In this document: in pieces, positions 1 to 11,800 of the stretch | Layout of the letters: the number at the start of each line of letters is the position of its first letter | Position numbering within the stretch: the first letter of the stretch is position 1 | Source of the DNA: Cryomorphaceae bacterium 1068 | Lineage (GTDB): Bacteria > Bacteroidota > Bacteroidia > Flavobacteriales_D > Cryomorphaceae | Direction of reading: 5' to 3' | Assembly (NCBI GenBank): GCA_027214385.1 | Contig: JAPVXR010000008.1 | Coordinates: 111,593-175,592, forward strand | Length of the DNA stretch: 64,000 bases | Translations under genes and position numbers: made by a program | Notes under the pieces: generated by a model | Databases searched by the model: none | What the model saw: the letters and a program-made list of their open reading frames with translations, nothing else | What the model was told of the DNA's origin: nothing

Positions 1-818
1 CCAAATTTGTGTTTAATGGGAAACATGAGATTTACCAAATCACCTTTTTCTACGGTTTCCAAGTTGTTTTTGGTACCCAGACTTTCGGTAAGGCTCAAAT
101 CGTCCGGCTCGTCATTCAGATCGCCGGTGATGACGATCAAAGGATTTTTAAAACGGCTCTGTAGGCTATCCACCTTTTGCCGAAGAACGGAAGCCACATA
201 AGCTCTCGAAGGTTCGGAAACAAACTGACCTCCATAACGAGAAGGCCAATGGTTTACAAAAAAGTGTAGCGTATCTCCATTCGGTATAATTCCCTTAACG
301 TAGAGCATATCTCTGGTATTACGGTCGGGATCGAATGGAAATTTTATGCGGAAATATTTGTAAAGAATCGGTTCGAAGCGATCGGGTTGATATAGGCATG
401 CCACGTCAATTCCGCGACTGTCGGGAGAGTCCTCGTGAATGTATTCGTACCCTGCATTTTTCAATGGTGAGAATTTAGTGAGTCCATCCATAGCCCACTT
501 GCTCTCAACCTCGCATATACCCATAAGTTCTACAGGCTGCCATCCGCCCAAGGCCAGAATGGTTCTTCCCAAACCATTTTTCTTCTTGTCATATCTGGCG
601 TATGTGTATCTGTTAGCCCCATCGGGAGTGAAGCTTTCATCACGTGTCAGGCTATCGTCTTCCAGATCAAAAAGATTTTCCAGATTGTAGAAACCAATTC
701 TAAAGACATTGTCCAAGTGATCTTCTCGATCAAAGTCGTTGTAACGGACAAAGGTTTCTTGGCCAACACTCAAGTAGCTCGTGAACAAAAAGAGCGCTAT
801 GAGCAAGTGTTTTATCAC
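1..818 (-). CDS. Endonuclease/exonuclease/phosphatase family protein, partial (3' end beyond the left edge)
   Basis: The minus-strand frame opens with GTG at 818 and runs off the left edge, giving about 272 residues. The start overlaps the TGA stop of lgt by four bases (GTGA), the usual sign of translational coupling. The N-terminus reads VIKHLLIALFLFTSYLSVGQ, a signal peptide. The body shows hallmarks of the EEP fold: FYNLENLFD near the start, ICEVESKWAMDGL with the metal-binding Glu, VNHWPSRYGG with the catalytic His region, and VITGDLNDEPDD with the Asp-x-Asn motif. Such exported Bacteroidota proteins are predicted metal-dependent phosphodiesterases or nucleases; the substrate cannot be told. 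It is the last gene seen in the minus-strand run that starts at 13.7 kb. The family is confident; the C-terminal end, including any sorting domain, is not visible. Confidence 0.88.
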   Translation of the reverse strand, partial: MIKHLLIALFLFTSYLSVGQETFVRYNDFDREDHLDNVFRIGFYNLENLFDLEDDSLTRDESFTPDGANRYTYARYDKKKNGLGRTILALGGWQPVELMGICEVESKWAMDGLTKFSPLKNAGYEYIHEDSPDSRGIDVACLYQPDRFEPILYKYFRIKFPFDPDRNTRDMLYVKGIIPNGDTLHFFVNHWPSRYGGQFVSEPSRAYVASVLRQKVDSLQSRFKNPLIVITGDLNDEPDDLSLTESLGTKNNLETVEKGDLVNLMFPIKHKF

Positions 819-1645
819 GATTTGGATAAGCTTTTAGGCTTAGGTCTAAAAATCAAATACAGCCCTGCCACTACGAAAGGAATGCTCAATATTTGTCCCA
901 TGTTGATGGGGAGGTCGTTTTCAAATGCTTCTTGGTTTACCTTAACGAACTCGTCTAAGAACCTAAGTGAGAAAAGGATGACCATGAACACGCCAAAAAT
1001 GAAACCGTTTTGAAGCTTTTGTCTTTTTTCTTTCCAAAGCCAAAAAGTGATACCCATTAGAAAAAGGCAGTATATGGCTTCATAAAGTTGGGCAGGATGC
1101 CGTGGATCCTGAGAAAGAAATTCGGGATACGCATTTTCAAAAACGACACCCCAAGGTAAATCTGTTATTGTACCAAGAATCTCTGAATTCATGAGGTTTC
1201 CTGTGCGAATGCAGGCCCCCGTAAAACATACCACAATGACTAACCGGTCCATCACCCAAAGGAAATCGAACTTGTATTTACGACAGTAAAGTACAATGGC
1301 AGTTAAGATTCCGATTGCGCCACCATGACTTGCCAATCCACCTTCCCAAATCTTAATGATATCAATCGGGTTGCTCAAGTAATTGGCGGCATCGTAGAAA
1401 AATACGTGACCGAGCCGGGCACCGATAATAGTCCCGATTACAACATAAACGGCCAGATCTTCTACATTCTTTTTTGTCTTGCCATCCTTTTCGAAAATAT
1501 AGAATAGCACATACTCACTGACGAGAAGACCGATTACGAATAGAATACCGTACCACCGAACAGGCCAGTCGATGAATGGAATAGTAAAAGCAGTGGGATC
1601 TACGTCCCAATGGATAACCAATAGTGAGCTTAATAACGAAATCAT
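815..1645 (-). CDS. lgt: Prolipoprotein diacylglyceryl transferase
   Basis: Inner-membrane enzyme that moves the diacylglyceryl group from phosphatidylglycerol to the lipobox cysteine of prolipoproteins, the first step of lipoprotein maturation. At 276 residues with about seven hydrophobic segments it has normal family length. Family motifs include GGLASHGGAIG (catalytic His region), CIRTGNLMNSE, which matches the Lgt signature with its conserved Arg and Asn, and RHPAQLYEA. The ATG at 1645 precedes a first transmembrane stretch. It lies 56 bp downstream of a very large secreted-protein gene on the same strand and overlaps the next gene by four bases, so it is probably the distal part of one transcript. 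No odd residues noted. Confidence 0.97.
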   Translation of the reverse strand: MISLLSSLLVIHWDVDPTAFTIPFIDWPVRWYGILFVIGLLVSEYVLFYIFEKDGKTKKNVEDLAVYVVIGTIIGARLGHVFFYDAANYLSNPIDIIKIWEGGLASHGGAIGILTAIVLYCRKYKFDFLWVMDRLVIVVCFTGACIRTGNLMNSEILGTITDLPWGVVFENAYPEFLSQDPRHPAQLYEAIYCLFLMGITFWLWKEKRQKLQNGFIFGVFMVILFSLRFLDEFVKVNQEAFENDLPINMGQILSIPFVVAGLYLIFRPKPKSLSKS

Positions 1646-1701
1646 GTGCCGCCGAAGTTATGCATTTGTCGGCTGATTGAACCCACCGGGTATCCCCTAA
1701 C

Positions 1702-4700
1702 TTATCGGATTAAAGTGATAAATCCCGTAAGCTCGTACTTATCCTCCGTCGTAGCAGAGGTGATTTCAAGTACGTAGGTGTAAACGTCCGTATCAGAGAA
1801 GTACTCTGAATCGGTATTGCCTCCGTTCCAAGCTGTATTTATATTCGATGTTTGGAATACGAGCCGTCCCCATCTATCGTAGATTTTGCACGAATAGGAT
1901 GAGAGGTCAACAGTCGTTCCAACGGGTCTCCACAGGTCATTAATTCCATCGCCATTCGGGGTGAAAGAATTCGGAATGAACCACAAGAGGTCATCATTGA
2001 TTACCAATACTTTACTCAAAGTATCGATACAGCCGTTTACATTTTCGCTGATTAGTGTAATCAAATATTCACCTGCAGTATCTGTTGGGAATCTGTATTG
2101 AGACAATCTCGAATCGCTTTCGTCAAACGCAGGATCTCCATAAAGGAATAAAGTCTTTGCGATGGGGCCTGGACTCGATACATCTTGGAAAGAAATCAAT
2201 GGATTCTTAACCGTAGTCGGATTCGGGTTGATATTGAAATTGGCAATGAACGGTTCGGGATTATCCAAAACCAAACTGTCATACAACTCGCAACCAAATT
2301 CATTTCTTATCCCTATGGTTGCTATGGTATCAGGACAAACAAATCCAATGCTATCCATCTCCCATTCTGCACCTCCGTTATAGGTGTATTCTACAGCGTC
2401 AGAAGAAGAAATGATCACTCGAGCATTGCAGGAATCTCTACAAAGCGCTCCTCTTCCAAGAATAGACATATCGATAGGTGCTGGTTGTCCTATTTCGAAG
2501 AAAGTAGAATCTACACAACCTACATTATCGGTCACCTTAGCTACATATGTACCTAAGCAAAGGCTATCTCTCAATTGATTTACTCCGCCTGGCACTCCTC
2601 CTGTCCACTCTATACTGTATACTCCTGTACTTGTTGTTCCTCCAGTTGGAATGGCAATAGCCGTTCCCGAGCATTCGTCAAAACAAATGGCATCTTCAGG
2701 TAGTACGGCGATTTCAAGCGAATCTGCCAAAATAACTTGAACCACATCTGAATCTTCACAGAAGGTTCCGTTAAAATCAGTAAAAGTGAGTTCGTATGTT
2801 CCTCCGGGTGAAGGCGCAGTGATGGTAGCTTGCGGATCATTGATGTCACTGAACGTAATCTCTGGTGGACCGCTCCACGTGCCTATTCCTACGGGGATAT
2901 CTCCCTGAAGCTGATAAGTGAGGGCACAGGCGACTGCATCGGGACCTGCATTGGCATTTGTTTGACAGCAAAAGTCATTAGTGGACGGCAAAACCGTTAT
3001 AACGAGGTTTGATGAGTTTGAGCAAAGCCCGTTTGATACAGTATATGTCAAATCAAAATTACCTCCATCGGGATAGTCAGTTGGGCTGAATTCCAATGAT
3101 GGAAATTCTAGTCCGGTGGCATTGTCAATCCATGTTCCTCCAAGTGCTGGATTACCTCCAAGGAATGAAGTCAAAAGATTGGTAGGTAAGTTATAACATA
3201 GCGTCGTATCCGTGTCATTTCCAGGGTTCACATCCTGATCGGGTGCAACCAATACTTGATCTGTTATCAAGCAACCAGGTAGACCTAAAGGATAGGCAGA
3301 TACGGTATAGGTTGTTGGTTGCGATACAAATACCGTTGGATTCTGCACATTGGGGTCAGAAAGACCGTCAGCAGGGCTCCATGTCCACACAAGTCCTGAA
3401 CCGCCATCGCACGATATGGAGATATCAATGGCTTCTTCAAATCCACCTGCACAGGAGCCTCCAAAGCCTCCACTGTTTAGCTGGAAAGTCAAACATCCCG
3501 TTGGGTTTGTAGCTACAAATGATTGCCCGGAGACATCGCCGTTGAAGAAATTTCCTAGAACCGGAGCTCCCGTGTTATCTCCGTCATATACAGTAATGGT
3601 GTTCCCGAAAAATCCCAAGGTTCCTCCGGTAAAAGTCATTTCAATTTGGGTGCCATCTCCTGGTGTGTCGGGACAATAGGTTTCCGTGATAAAGTCTCCT
3701 GAATCATAGCAGTAACTGTAACTTCCGGCGGCGCCTGAGCATTCTCCTGTAGCTCCTAAAACTGATGCTTGTAAAGTGGCCGGATCGGCACATAAAAAAA
3801 GATCGGGTCCTGCAGTAATATCAGGTCCAACCACCGCCTCAATTACTACGGTTGTATCAAATGTACAGCCGAAATTATTCGTTGAGGAGAAGGTGTATTC
3901 GTAGGTGCCTACTTCATCAAAAAAGACATCGATAGTGTTGGCATCATCTGAGACATTGACAATGTTTGGGCCTGCCCAAAAAGTGGAGTCAGAGCCATAC
4001 CCGATAACAGGTGTGAAGGTTGTGATATCGGGAAAGAGGGCAGGATTAAAATTAATTCCCCATTCAAAAATGTAACCGTTGTCTATAGCAAGATTATCTA
4101 AGACACTAAAAGTCCAGTCTCCATTCAATGGACAACCTACAAAGTTGCATAGATCTTCTTCTGATTGATAATTACCAGGGGGTACGGAGCCGGCAACAGG
4201 AGTTTGGTCGTCAAGATTTCCGTTACTCAGATTTGGCTCCCATCCGTATTGATATCCTACTCCGGGATCATTAGAGCCGTCATCAATAGCTTCTCCTAGA
4301 AATGTTCCTCCTCCTCCATTTGGGTAAGGAAGCATAACCACGTTCGTTCCGTTCGGGCACGTCAGAGAGATTTGAAGATCTCCTAAGTAGGAGTGCTCCA
4401 TATTGACAAAGACGTCAAGAAAGTCATCACAATCATCGAGCGTAGCGCCAGGCTCGAAAAAGTCAAAGGTTAAGGTGGATTCATAAGAGAAACCTGCACC
4501 ATCTGCTAAGAAAGTCTCACCAGCAACGACCTGAGGAGGTAGAGCAGTCCAAGTCACACTTTCCACAGGGTTACCGTCTAAAGTTGCCGTACTGCCGATG
4601 CACACCGGTGATTCAAAATCAGGGTTAAAAACCGGAATAGTACTTACCAGTATTTGAAGCGGGTCAACGTTTAAGCTCCTACAACCATTGTCATCAACTA

Positions 4701-5418
4701 CGGAGAGGCTTACAAGGTATTCACCTGGTTCAGTGAAGGAATGAGTTATATCATCGGCAGTAAAAACAGTATCTACTGTACCGTCATCAAAATTCCAGAC
4801 CCATAAATCAAGATTAAATCCTGGTTCGGCAAAAGATCCAATATCAGAAAAAGTTACGGGTGCATCCAGGCAAATCCCGATAGACTGGTCGGGTCCAATC
4901 GGTTCAGGGTCGGTGATTTGAGAGGCACTGGTAGGAGTAGCACATGGAGTCGTACAGGCAATTGTACCTTGCCAACCAGGACCTCCACTTCCGTTGGGGT
5001 TCGAGTTAAATACAAAGGTCAGACATCCGGAAACGTTATTCACTGTTCCTGTAACGGGGAGACCTTGCAAATCATTTCCCGTGTAACTCCCCAATGAAGC
5101 AGCTGAAGCATCATCACCATCAAAAATGAATAAATAATCGCTGTTATTCGGATTTGGACTTTGATAGAGTTGAAATGCTACAAAATCAACTGATATAACA
5201 TCTCCGGGGTTATCAGGACATATAGTGAAAGTGTAATCATTACCCGCTGTGTATGGGCCTCCTTCTCCTGAAATGGGATCATTTCCATCGTCATAAAAAC
5301 TACCCGAACAAGTCGTTATCTCACCATTCTCGATGAGAAATACTTGACCACTTGCAGTATGAACTACAACAGTCAGCAATAAAAAAAGTGAGAGTCTAAT
5401 TAGTTTACTTAAGATCAT
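1702..5418 (-). CDS. Large T9SS-exported multidomain protein (CUB, PKD, P-domain, type B C-terminal domain)
   Basis: A 1238-residue secreted protein starting at ATG 5418, one base after the previous stop (TGAAATG). A longer reading from 5463 would overlap that gene and bury the signal peptide MILSKLIRLSLFLLLTVVV. Domains in order: a CUB-like domain near residues 30-150; a PKD domain near 190-265 (VWNFDDG); a proprotein-convertase P-like domain near 315-455 (jelly roll, NGDWTFSVLDN); a second PKD-like stretch; a second CUB near 560-680; Ig/HYR-like and SprB-like repeats; a PKD-like segment; and the gliding-motility C-terminal domain (IPNSFTPNGDGINDLWRP, then YDRWGRLVF, WNGG, and a terminal ITLIR). 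The last is the type B T9SS sorting signal. The likely role is cell-surface binding or adhesion; the ligand is unknown. No protease or glycosidase motif was seen. Confidence 0.9.
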   Translation of the reverse strand: MILSKLIRLSLFLLLTVVVHTASGQVFLIENGEITTCSGSFYDDGNDPISGEGGPYTAGNDYTFTICPDNPGDVISVDFVAFQLYQSPNPNNSDYLFIFDGDDASAASLGSYTGNDLQGLPVTGTVNNVSGCLTFVFNSNPNGSGGPGWQGTIACTTPCATPTSASQITDPEPIGPDQSIGICLDAPVTFSDIGSFAEPGFNLDLWVWNFDDGTVDTVFTADDITHSFTEPGEYLVSLSVVDDNGCRSLNVDPLQILVSTIPVFNPDFESPVCIGSTATLDGNPVESVTWTALPPQVVAGETFLADGAGFSYESTLTFDFFEPGATLDDCDDFLDVFVNMEHSYLGDLQISLTCPNGTNVVMLPYPNGGGGTFLGEAIDDGSNDPGVGYQYGWEPNLSNGNLDDQTPVAGSVPPGNYQSEEDLCNFVGCPLNGDWTFSVLDNLAIDNGYIFEWGINFNPALFPDITTFTPVIGYGSDSTFWAGPNIVNVSDDANTIDVFFDEVGTYEYTFSSTNNFGCTFDTTVVIEAVVGPDITAGPDLFLCADPATLQASVLGATGECSGAAGSYSYCYDSGDFITETYCPDTPGDGTQIEMTFTGGTLGFFGNTITVYDGDNTGAPVLGNFFNGDVSGQSFVATNPTGCLTFQLNSGGFGGSCAGGFEEAIDISISCDGGSGLVWTWSPADGLSDPNVQNPTVFVSQPTTYTVSAYPLGLPGCLITDQVLVAPDQDVNPGNDTDTTLCYNLPTNLLTSFLGGNPALGGTWIDNATGLEFPSLEFSPTDYPDGGNFDLTYTVSNGLCSNSSNLVITVLPSTNDFCCQTNANAGPDAVACALTYQLQGDIPVGIGTWSGPPEITFSDINDPQATITAPSPGGTYELTFTDFNGTFCEDSDVVQVILADSLEIAVLPEDAICFDECSGTAIAIPTGGTTSTGVYSIEWTGGVPGGVNQLRDSLCLGTYVAKVTDNVGCVDSTFFEIGQPAPIDMSILGRGALCRDSCNARVIISSSDAVEYTYNGGAEWEMDSIGFVCPDTIATIGIRNEFGCELYDSLVLDNPEPFIANFNINPNPTTVKNPLISFQDVSSPGPIAKTLFLYGDPAFDESDSRLSQYRFPTDTAGEYLITLISENVNGCIDTLSKVLVINDDLLWFIPNSFTPNGDGINDLWRPVGTTVDLSSYSCKIYDRWGRLVFQTSNINTAWNGGNTDSEYFSDTDVYTYVLEITSATTEDKYELTGFITLIR

Positions 5419-5419
5419 T

Positions 5420-5836
5420 TCAGTCGGTGATTTCTTGAAATTGTTTTCTGATGGATTCAGCATCTATCAGCACGAGCATGTAGTTTTCGTCTACTCTGTA
5501 ATATTGTACTTCGTTTTCACTAAGGCGAAAGTTATAGCCAAGTATATTCAGAACCTTGTTTTCTATCATACTTGAAGTAATATCCGGCAAGTTCTCATGA
5601 AGCTTTTCGATGTCACTGATATCTTTTAGAGCTTCTAGATTTTTAGAGGAAGGAATTTCAGCAAGATAGTATCCGTTTTCATTGTAAAACTCAATGAATT
5701 CAATTCTCTCGGGATACTGCTCTCTGATTTGGTTCGCATTTTCTGAACCGTAAATATCATCCAAGGTAGTTGAGCTTTGAGCCATCAATCCCAAGAAAGA
5801 AAATGGAACCAGAACTATCAGTAAGAAGTATTTCAT
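5420..5836 (-). CDS. Small exported protein of unknown function between two T9SS cargo genes
   Basis: 138 residues. The start MKYFLLIVLVPFSFLGLMAQ is a clear Sec signal peptide with cleavage probably after AQ. The mature part of about 118 residues is mixed alpha/beta, acidic, without cysteines, and rich in Tyr, Asn and Glu (FIEFYNENGYYLAEIP). I do not recognise the family. It sits 27 bp after the giant repeat protein and one base before the next surface protein, on the same strand, so the three genes are almost certainly one transcript. The position suggests a periplasmic or outer-membrane accessory of the flanking T9SS substrates, for example a chaperone or surface-attachment partner. That role is inference from context only. 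Confidence 0.8.
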   Translation of the reverse strand: MKYFLLIVLVPFSFLGLMAQSSTTLDDIYGSENANQIREQYPERIEFIEFYNENGYYLAEIPSSKNLEALKDISDIEKLHENLPDITSSMIENKVLNILGYNFRLSENEVQYYRVDENYMLVLIDAESIRKQFQEITD

Positions 5837-5863
5837 TTTGCTATTTAATTTCTGCGGGTTGAT

Positions 5864-8800
5864 TTATCGAATAACCGTTACAGTCCCTTTAAAGTCAACT
5901 TTTTCTAGAGACAATGGATTCTTCGTTTCAATTTGCCAAACGTAAACTCCCGTTTTGACATAATAGTCATCACCATTCATACTACCATTCCACGCCTTAC
6001 TCGGGTCGCTGGATTCGAAAACGACATTGCCATACCTATCAAAGACTGATAGAAGGTAGTCGCTTTCATCAATGTTTGTAAGTACCGGTCTCCATAGATC
6101 GTTAAGTCCATCACCATCGGGAGTGAATGCCGAAGGCACGTAAACGAGCATCTCGGGCTTAACTTCCACAATGTCTGACCACTCATCCAAGCACCCTGTT
6201 ATAGGATCAATGGCAGTGAGAATCACTGTGTAATTTGCCAGCACTCCCCCGGGGAATTCGAAAGTCGGATTGAATTCAGTAGACGTATCGAGAGAGTCAA
6301 ACTGCCAGAAGTAGAAATTCTCATCACCTCCTGACGATTCATTCAAGAATCTCACCTTAGTGTCTTCAGAATTTACTGGATTGGGATTGTAAGTGAATCT
6401 CGCTCGTGGTCCCGGATCAACAGTGATGGTTAGCGTGTCGTCTGCGACACAATCCCCATTGCTGGCAGTCAGTACATAGGTGTATGTTCTAACCAATGGA
6501 ATGAGGTCATCATCACCCAAGATGAAGGTAGGATTCGGATCCTTAGGATCAGATAATCGATCGGCTGGAGACCAGGTATAATCCAGTTCAGGAACTCCGA
6601 TTACGCCTATGGATACTGATCCTGCATCAGAACAGATGGTATCATTTTGTAAGACGGGTGCATCCGGCAATTCACCTACAGGTATAAATTTAGAGTTGTT
6701 TGGCGTATTGGTACAAACGGGATTCGAGCTGTCTTCCACGTAGAGCACCTGAGTAAATACAGGTTCTGTGGGTTGAAGCACTTCTAAATAGTCGGTTGTC
6801 AGACCTGTCAAGGTGATGGTATCGTCTTCCAGAAGATAAGTCATCGTAAATGGAGGAGTTCCTTGTAAGTCATAGATCAACTCTAACTCCTGACCAATGC
6901 AGATTTCATCTTGATTGGAAAGCACTTCGGCAGTTGGCAGCTGATTCACTATTAGGGCCGCATCGCTGTCCAGTCCTTCACCTTCGCAACTTTGGTCATT
7001 TACCTGTGTGATGATGTACTCACCATTCTCTCCTGATAAGAAGGAGTAAATGGCCGATTCAGAGGTAATGGCAGGTTGCGGAATTCCATCGATTGTGTAC
7101 GTTACCGACCAAGGTCCGTCACCCGTTAATTCAATTTCAAACGGCAACTCATCTCCTTCACAGACGGTTCCACCTCCTGTGATCAATGCCGTAGGTGAGG
7201 CCAAAATGGTCACATCAAGAGCGCCTGAAACCGTTCCCACACAATTCGCATCGCTAAGAGAAGTAAGCGTATAGTTTCCATCTTCTTCGGCCGGTATGGT
7301 GAGCTGATTGCTGAACGTCGTAATGGGTTCTGTACTTTCTACTCCGTCGATGCTATAGAAAATAGTCCAAGGAGCCTGACCGGTCAAATTCACAATAGGT
7401 CCGTCTCCACTATTTTCACATACCTCGCCATCTCCTGAAAGTACAGCAGTAGGCGTATTGAAGTTAGAAACTTCAACCAATCCTGAGACTGATCCATCAC
7501 AATTGGCATCACTCACTGAAAGTAGCGTGTAATTGCCAGGGGTAGCCGTTGGGAAAACATATTCATTGTCAGTTGTACTAATCGGAGTTTGTGGGGCGGC
7601 ATTTATAGCATATTGGAAATCCCATGGCCCTTCACCCGTAAGTGAAACAGTAATGTCAACAGTCTCTCCGGGACATACCGTTCCAAATCCCGAAATCTGT
7701 GCACTTGGAAGAGCATTAAAGACAACAGGGATACCATTCGTTTCGTCGGTGCAGTCATCCGATAGGATCACGTTTCCGAAAACATCCGTATTTCCTGCAA
7801 CCCCTGTAACGTAATAGGTCTGTCCAAATATGATCTCGTCAGGCGTAGGAATCGTTGCTGAGTTATATCTGTCAAATATGAAACCGATCTGCGTTTCGCT
7901 TCCATCATGGAGAAGGTACTGAAAACCATCATTCCCATCCAATACTTCGTCTGAGTTGAAAGGAACAACTAGGTTTTCATCCTCACAGATTTCGATCAAA
8001 CCGGGAGCAATACTACCCGCATCGGTGATGCAAACGCATTGGAAAACACCATCTACATCTACTGAAGGACAAGCTCCTGCATCAGAAACGGTGAAAGAGT
8101 AGGTATCACCGCTATTGATAGGGAAACTTTCATAAGCTCCTCCTGTGAAGGATTGGCCAAATGGATTGACCTGATAGGTTCCTGCTATACCTCCGCTTAC
8201 GTCAAAGCTTACGGTGTAATTTTCATTAATAATGTCGCATGTTTCCGTGACATTATTCACAACCAGCGGAGCATCTACTGTGACGGTAACCGGTAAACCA
8301 TTAACAAGTCCTGTGCAGTTTGCATCGTTTACAGATAGAATCGTATAGGTCGTTGTTGCCGAAGGACAAACGGTTACCATGTGTCCGTTTGAAATATCAA
8401 CTAGTGATATTGGATTTCCCGGATCTGATGAATTTTCATAAACAACGTCCCATGGTCCGTCACCTTGAAGATTGAAGGTTAAAGTCGCACAATCGCCGCT
8501 GCAAACCGAAGTGGTTCCACTTAACGATCCTGCAGCAGGGCAGTCACAATCAGGATCGACTCCTGATACTACCTGATCAGAACAAGGTGAGCCATCAGAG
8601 ATGGTAAAGCTATAGTTCGTGTCATTCGGAATCAGAGCAGACTCGTAAGAATCCGTGCCCGGGATAATTCCTCCACCATATGATCCGCCTGCGGTTACGT
8701 TGTAATTGCCATCCCCACCTTCGATATCAAAAGTCACGATGTAGCCTGTTTGAGCCTGATTGCACTGAACCACGATATTATTGATTGCAATCGGATCGTT

Positions 8801-11800
8801 GATCGTAATGTTATAAAGGGCTTGGTCATCAGGGCATTCTGTGCCCGTAACTACGTAGGTGTAAACGTCGGATGAAGCACTGTTAAGAGTAATCGTATTT
8901 CCGGGAACCTGAGCTCCACCTGAGGTGAAGAAATCGCCTGATCCCGCCGTGCCACCTACCAAGTTATTTAGGTTGTAAGGAGCATTGGTCGCACAGAATA
9001 CCTCAGTTACAGGAGGCCCTGCATTTGGAGGTGTTTCAACAAACACCGTAATTGCATCTGATGCAGTGGTACTGCAGTTTTGATCTGCGACACCTGTAAG
9101 CGTGTAGGTAGTTGTGGTTACTGGAGTGACTTGAAGGAAATCTCCAGACACGAAAGGTCCTTGATTGGTAAATGTGTTGGTCCCATCACTGTAATCGATT
9201 GTAAAGGTCGGCGCTCCTGAAGGAAAGCTCAATTCGATGTTGGCCGTGCTACCTTCACAAATTGTGATTGAATTATCGACAAACTCCGCACTGGCAGGGC
9301 AAGCACAATTCGGTGAATTGATCGGTCCGGCTGATACATCCGGACATGGCCCCGTATCACTTATAGTATAGCTGTAGGTATTCCCGGTCGGTATTTCATC
9401 GGAAACAAAAGTATTTCCCGTTATCGGGCCTTCCGGATCTAATCCTGTTATGCTGTAATTACCATCTCCACCCGAAATTTCCAGAGCTACTGTATAATCG
9501 GTTTGAGCAGCATTACACACAGCTGATACAACGCTGACGCTTATTGGGTCAATGAAGTTGAGGGTATAAGTAGCCACATCATTCGGACATTGTGTTCCTG
9601 AAACTGTGTAAGTGTACACACCTGAGCTGGCTGCAGTCTGAGGGATAGTCGTCACAACATTTCCGCCGGCATTTGTAAAAACACCGGGTTGATCTGCTGC
9701 TCCATCAATAATGGAAGACAAGACAAGAACACCACCTGAACCACAGAATTCCAGTGTAACATCAGGACCTGCATCAGGGGTCGGTTCTACTATAACATCA
9801 ACTACGTCATTTACACTCGTTGAGCAGTTTTGATCTGATACGCCTGTGAGGGTATAAGTTGTTGAAGCAATAGGATTTACTTGTAAAAAGTCTCCTGAAA
9901 CAAACGGCCCTTGATTGGTAAACGTATTCGTCCCGTCAGTATAGTCAATGGTAAACGGAGATGCTCCGGTTGGGAAATTGAGTTCGATGTTGGCTGTGCC
10001 TCCTTCGCATATCGTGATAGAAGGAAAATCGACAAACTGTGCATCAGCCGGACAAGAGCAGTTCGGTCCTGCTGTTACGGGTTGAACAAATGGGGCGCAC
10101 GGCCCTGAATCATCTACGTTGAATGAGTAGGTGTTACCTGCAGCAAAAGGCAACGATTCATAAGTGTTTCCAACAAAAGGACCGCCGGGTAATCCTGTTA
10201 CAGTATAATTTCCGTCACCACCTGTAACTGTAAGTGTAACGATATACTGAGTTTGATCAGGAGTGCACTGAGCATCTACCACAACACTAATTGGCGTTTG
10301 TAAATTGAGCGTGTAAAATGCAATATCGTCAGCACATTGACCTCCATTTACGGTGTAGGTATATGATCCGGCTGCTCCCGCAGAAAGCGTTACGATTCCA
10401 CCAGGCACGATAGCTCCTGAGCCTGTGTTTGTGAATGTTCCCGGAGTATCAGCTCCGGGATCTAAGATAGAATTAAGATCAAAAGCTGTATTGTCAGCAC
10501 ATTGAGTAGTTGATACAGGAGGTCCTGCATCTGGTGCACATTGAACGGTAAGTTGAAGCGTGGAGCTATTTTCACAGCTTCCCGCAACTACCGTATATCC
10601 TAGCTGAAGAGTTGTTCCACAAGCACCTGATATGTCATAAGGATTGGCTACAACGGTGCCCGTTCCAAGGTCAGTCCAAACGCCACCGCTTAGAGGAGAT
10701 CCGTTCAAATAGCTTGTCAGGTCTATGTTTCCCAGAGTCTGGCACAAAGTAACGTTGGTATTGATTCCTGCGCTTGGAGCAGGCTGAACAGCAACAGTTA
10801 CAGTCGCAGTAGAAGGAGGGCATCCGGGATTGTTGATTGTGTATGTCGATGAGCCTGGCGGTGATACACCAGGAGTGAACGCGGTAAACGGGAACCATGT
10901 CCCCCCCATGTCAGGAGGCCCGTTATCTTGGCCTAATGAATCAAAGAGGAAGAATGTAACGTCATTGTCGCAGGCTACTACACTTCGGTCGGTTCCGGCA
11001 TTGGCTGTGGCTATATAAGACACATTTATCGTAGCTGAAGCCGTGCAAAGATTGTTTGGCAAGGACTGAACTGTATAGGTGTAAGCACCTGCAGGATCAG
11101 TAGCAGGGTCAACTATTGGAAGCCCCCCCGTTAATGTCCAACCGGCCGGGCCTGTCCATGTTCCACCAGTAGTGACTCCTGCTCCCAATGAGGAAGTGAG
11201 ATCAACCGTGCTACCGGCATTTTCACAGATCACCAGCGGGCCGCTTGTTCCCGCATTTGGAATGGATTCGATGGAAATAAAAATGGTTACGTCATCGGAA
11301 CCACAGCTATTTGTTACAGTGTAGGTGTAATTCCCTGAGCTGGCACTTGCAGGATTTAAGGTGCTTCCTGCTACAGGAAAGCCTAGTGGGCCTGTCCAAA
11401 AATCACCAAGCGCAGATGGTGGTGTTGTAAAAAGTGTATTTAATGAAAAGCCGACATCAGAAGCGCAATACTCTTGAGGGACGGTTGTAAGTACTCCGGC
11501 AAATGGTCCGGGCTGGAGATTAATGGTAACTTCAGATTGATCCGCACAGGTTCCTGATCCCACAGAATATTGGTAAACGGCACCATTGGTGACAGTATTA
11601 CCGTTTACGGTGGGCGGAACAACCGGTACTCCGCCTAGTGTCCAAACGCCACCTCCTTGGGGCGTACCACCAAGACCATCACTCAATGGCACATTGAGGT
11701 CAGAAGGACAAATATCTAAGATGCCATCAAGACCGGCGTCTGCCGTATTGGTCACATTTATGGTAAGCGTATTTGAATCTGAACCGCAAGGGCTATTAAT

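Noticed and set aside
9911..10108. Plus-strand open frame inside the giant gene
   Set aside because: It lies opposite a strongly supported repeat protein and has no domain, signal or start context of its own.
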